In this document: in pieces, positions 5,949 through 6,833 of the stretch | Layout: each line of letters opens with the position of its first letter | How positions within the stretch are numbered: position 1 is the stretch's first letter | Origin: an uncultured Porphyromonas sp. | GTDB lineage: Bacteria > Bacteroidota > Bacteroidia > Bacteroidales > Porphyromonadaceae | Reading direction: 5' to 3' | Length of the DNA stretch: 6,833 bases | Assembly (NCBI GenBank): GCA_945875135.1 | Contig: CAMCJO010000121.1 | Coordinates: 1 to 6,833 of the forward strand | The notes under the pieces: model-generated | What the model saw: the letters and a program-made list of their open reading frames with translations, nothing else | Told to the model about the DNA's origin: nothing | Database searches by the model: none | Position numbers and translations under genes: made by a program

Positions 5949-6833
5949 TTAGTAGTCAATTTCATCCGGGCCATCGAAGGGTACGAAAGCCATACCAGCA
6001 CCCTTCATAGTAAATCCGTTGACCTTGACATTGCTCCAAGTCTCAAAGGTGAACTTGTTCCCCTTTGCTTGATTGTCATATACCTGGCGACCATTGTCTC
6101 CCTTGCGAGAGGTGTATCCATCCTTCTTGATCATATCGATGAAGTACTGGTATGGATTGAGAGCATCCCCATTGATTTGGTAGATGTAATCGTTAGGTAT
6201 TGCAATCGATGTCGCCTTGATGAGCTTTCCATCTCGGAAGTCATACAGGCGAATGAACAACTCAGTAAACTCATCTTTCTCTGTTTTCTTGGAGAATTGG
6301 TAGCGTTTTACTTCTCCATCCTTTACTGTAGACTCTTTAGGACCAGTAAAACCTGCTTGAGTCTCAAAGGTCTTGATCTCATCTAACGTGGCTTGCCAAT
6401 TTAGCATCGGATAGGGTATGCTACTTAGTTCTGGATTCTTCATAGCAAAGACTAACGCCGTGGGCATTGTGTAGCCCTCACCTAGGTCTATGGGTGCCAC
6501 TACGGAGTAGACGGTCGTCTGCTTGTAATTTTCAGAGGTAAAGAACTGCATTGAGTTTTCAGGCTTACCAGCAGGTTCGAATCCATTCTTCTTCATAAAG
6601 GCGTAGAAGCTAGGACTGGTCAGAACCTCAGGAGACATAACCATCTGTGCATACGCACCGACGACGTATGAGATAGAGGGTTGTAGCTTGTTGCCCGTAT
6701 TATAGACGTAGGAGTCAAAAGCGGGATCGTAAGACTCCTGCTTACTACCACGAGCTGATTCAAAAGCCTTGATACCATCACCTCCGTCCCACCATCTGAG
6801 GAAAGGCAAGATGTAGGTACTGTCTTCGTCAGG
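5949..6833 (-). CDS. Unrecognised repeat-containing protein, C-terminal 294 aa
   Basis: The frame is open from the right edge to TAA at 5951-5949. The first visible residues are PDEDSTYILPFLRWWDGGDG, so the true start lies outside the window; the in-frame TTG at 6809 is an internal Leu codon. I do not recognise the family. The visible part has no membrane segment and is rich in aromatic, Asn, Thr and Lys residues, with a predicted mix of short helices and beta strands. The segments MKKNGFEP (80-87), ETQAGFTG (157-164) and IKKDGYTS (235-242) are spaced 77 and 78 residues apart, and each is followed by a strand-rich stretch ending in LVFA, SIAI or MAFVP. This implies tandem divergent domains. 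The tail is acidic and aromatic (GPDEIDY). A secreted or envelope protein would fit this composition, but the N-terminus that would show a signal peptide is missing. Its G+C looks lower than that of the ileS operon, and its own terminator follows. Confidence 0.8.
   Translation of the reverse strand, partial: PDEDSTYILPFLRWWDGGDGIKAFESARGSKQESYDPAFDSYVYNTGNKLQPSISYVVGAYAQMVMSPEVLTSPSFYAFMKKNGFEPAGKPENSMQFFTSENYKQTTVYSVVAPIDLGEGYTMPTALVFAMKNPELSSIPYPMLNWQATLDEIKTFETQAGFTGPKESTVKDGEVKRYQFSKKTEKDEFTELFIRLYDFRDGKLIKATSIAIPNDYIYQINGDALNPYQYFIDMIKKDGYTSRKGDNGRQVYDNQAKGNKFTFETWSNVKVNGFTMKGAGMAFVPFDGPDEIDY
5952..6620 (-). repeat. Three divergent ~77-residue protein repeats
   Basis: Within the right-hand protein, approximate repeat units are residues 72-148, 149-226 and 227-294 of the visible fragment. 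Each begins with a helix containing Phe/Tyr, then Gly-aromatic (84-85, 161-162, 239-240), a charged variable loop, and a beta-type segment with a turn and a closing small-hydrophobic strand. Identity between units is low, and the DNA itself is not repeated. Residues 41-60 (SYVYNTGNKLQPSISYVVGA) look like the end of a further unit upstream. Boundaries were judged by eye. Confidence 0.5.

Noticed and set aside
5919..6386. A 155-codon open frame on the plus strand
   Set aside because: It is antisense to the repeat-containing protein, has no supporting promoter, and begins inside the terminator region of that gene.
6807..6809. TTG as the start of the right-hand gene
   Set aside because: The frame stays open to the window edge with plausible coding residues (PDEDSTYI), so this is an internal Leu codon of a truncated gene.

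Overview
The window comes from a Bacteroidota chromosome, most likely Porphyromonas. The evidence is the gene order ileS / DksA-like / lspA / DUF4296 lipoprotein, the Bacteroidota forms of LspA and the DksA-like protein, an ATG-proximal TAnnTTTG promoter element, and the lack of clear Shine-Dalgarno sites. By eye the ileS side is G+C-rich (about 58-63% in three sampled 60-base lines) and the right-hand gene is lower (about 40-53% in three lines). A species near P. asaccharolytica/uenonis is possible but only a guess.

All genes are on the minus strand, so transcription runs right to left. At the right edge (6833-5949) is the C-terminal part of a protein I do not recognise, containing regularly spaced degenerate repeats. 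It is followed by a small hairpin and then a strong intrinsic terminator (5909-5873). About 25 bases past the terminator tract is a TATCTTTG promoter element (5848-5841), and then the start of a likely operon: ileS (5814-2401, isoleucyl-tRNA synthetase), an 83-base gap, a DksA/TraR-like protein with a degenerate zinc finger (2316-1936), lspA (1918-1238, lipoprotein signal peptidase), a DUF4296 lipoprotein (1222-236), and the first 64 codons of an unrecognised protein (194 to the left edge). Spacers after the DksA-like gene are only 15-41 bases.

The operon joins charging of tRNA-Ile, a probable RNA-polymerase-binding regulator, and lipoprotein maturation next to one of its likely substrates. 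I see no RNA genes, mobile elements, CRISPR arrays or defence systems. The most notable points are a swapped class I signature in IleS (GIHH where HIGH is expected), the 77-78-residue internal repeats of the right-hand protein, and family-level oddities in LspA and the DksA-like protein. I found no wholly new biological system.
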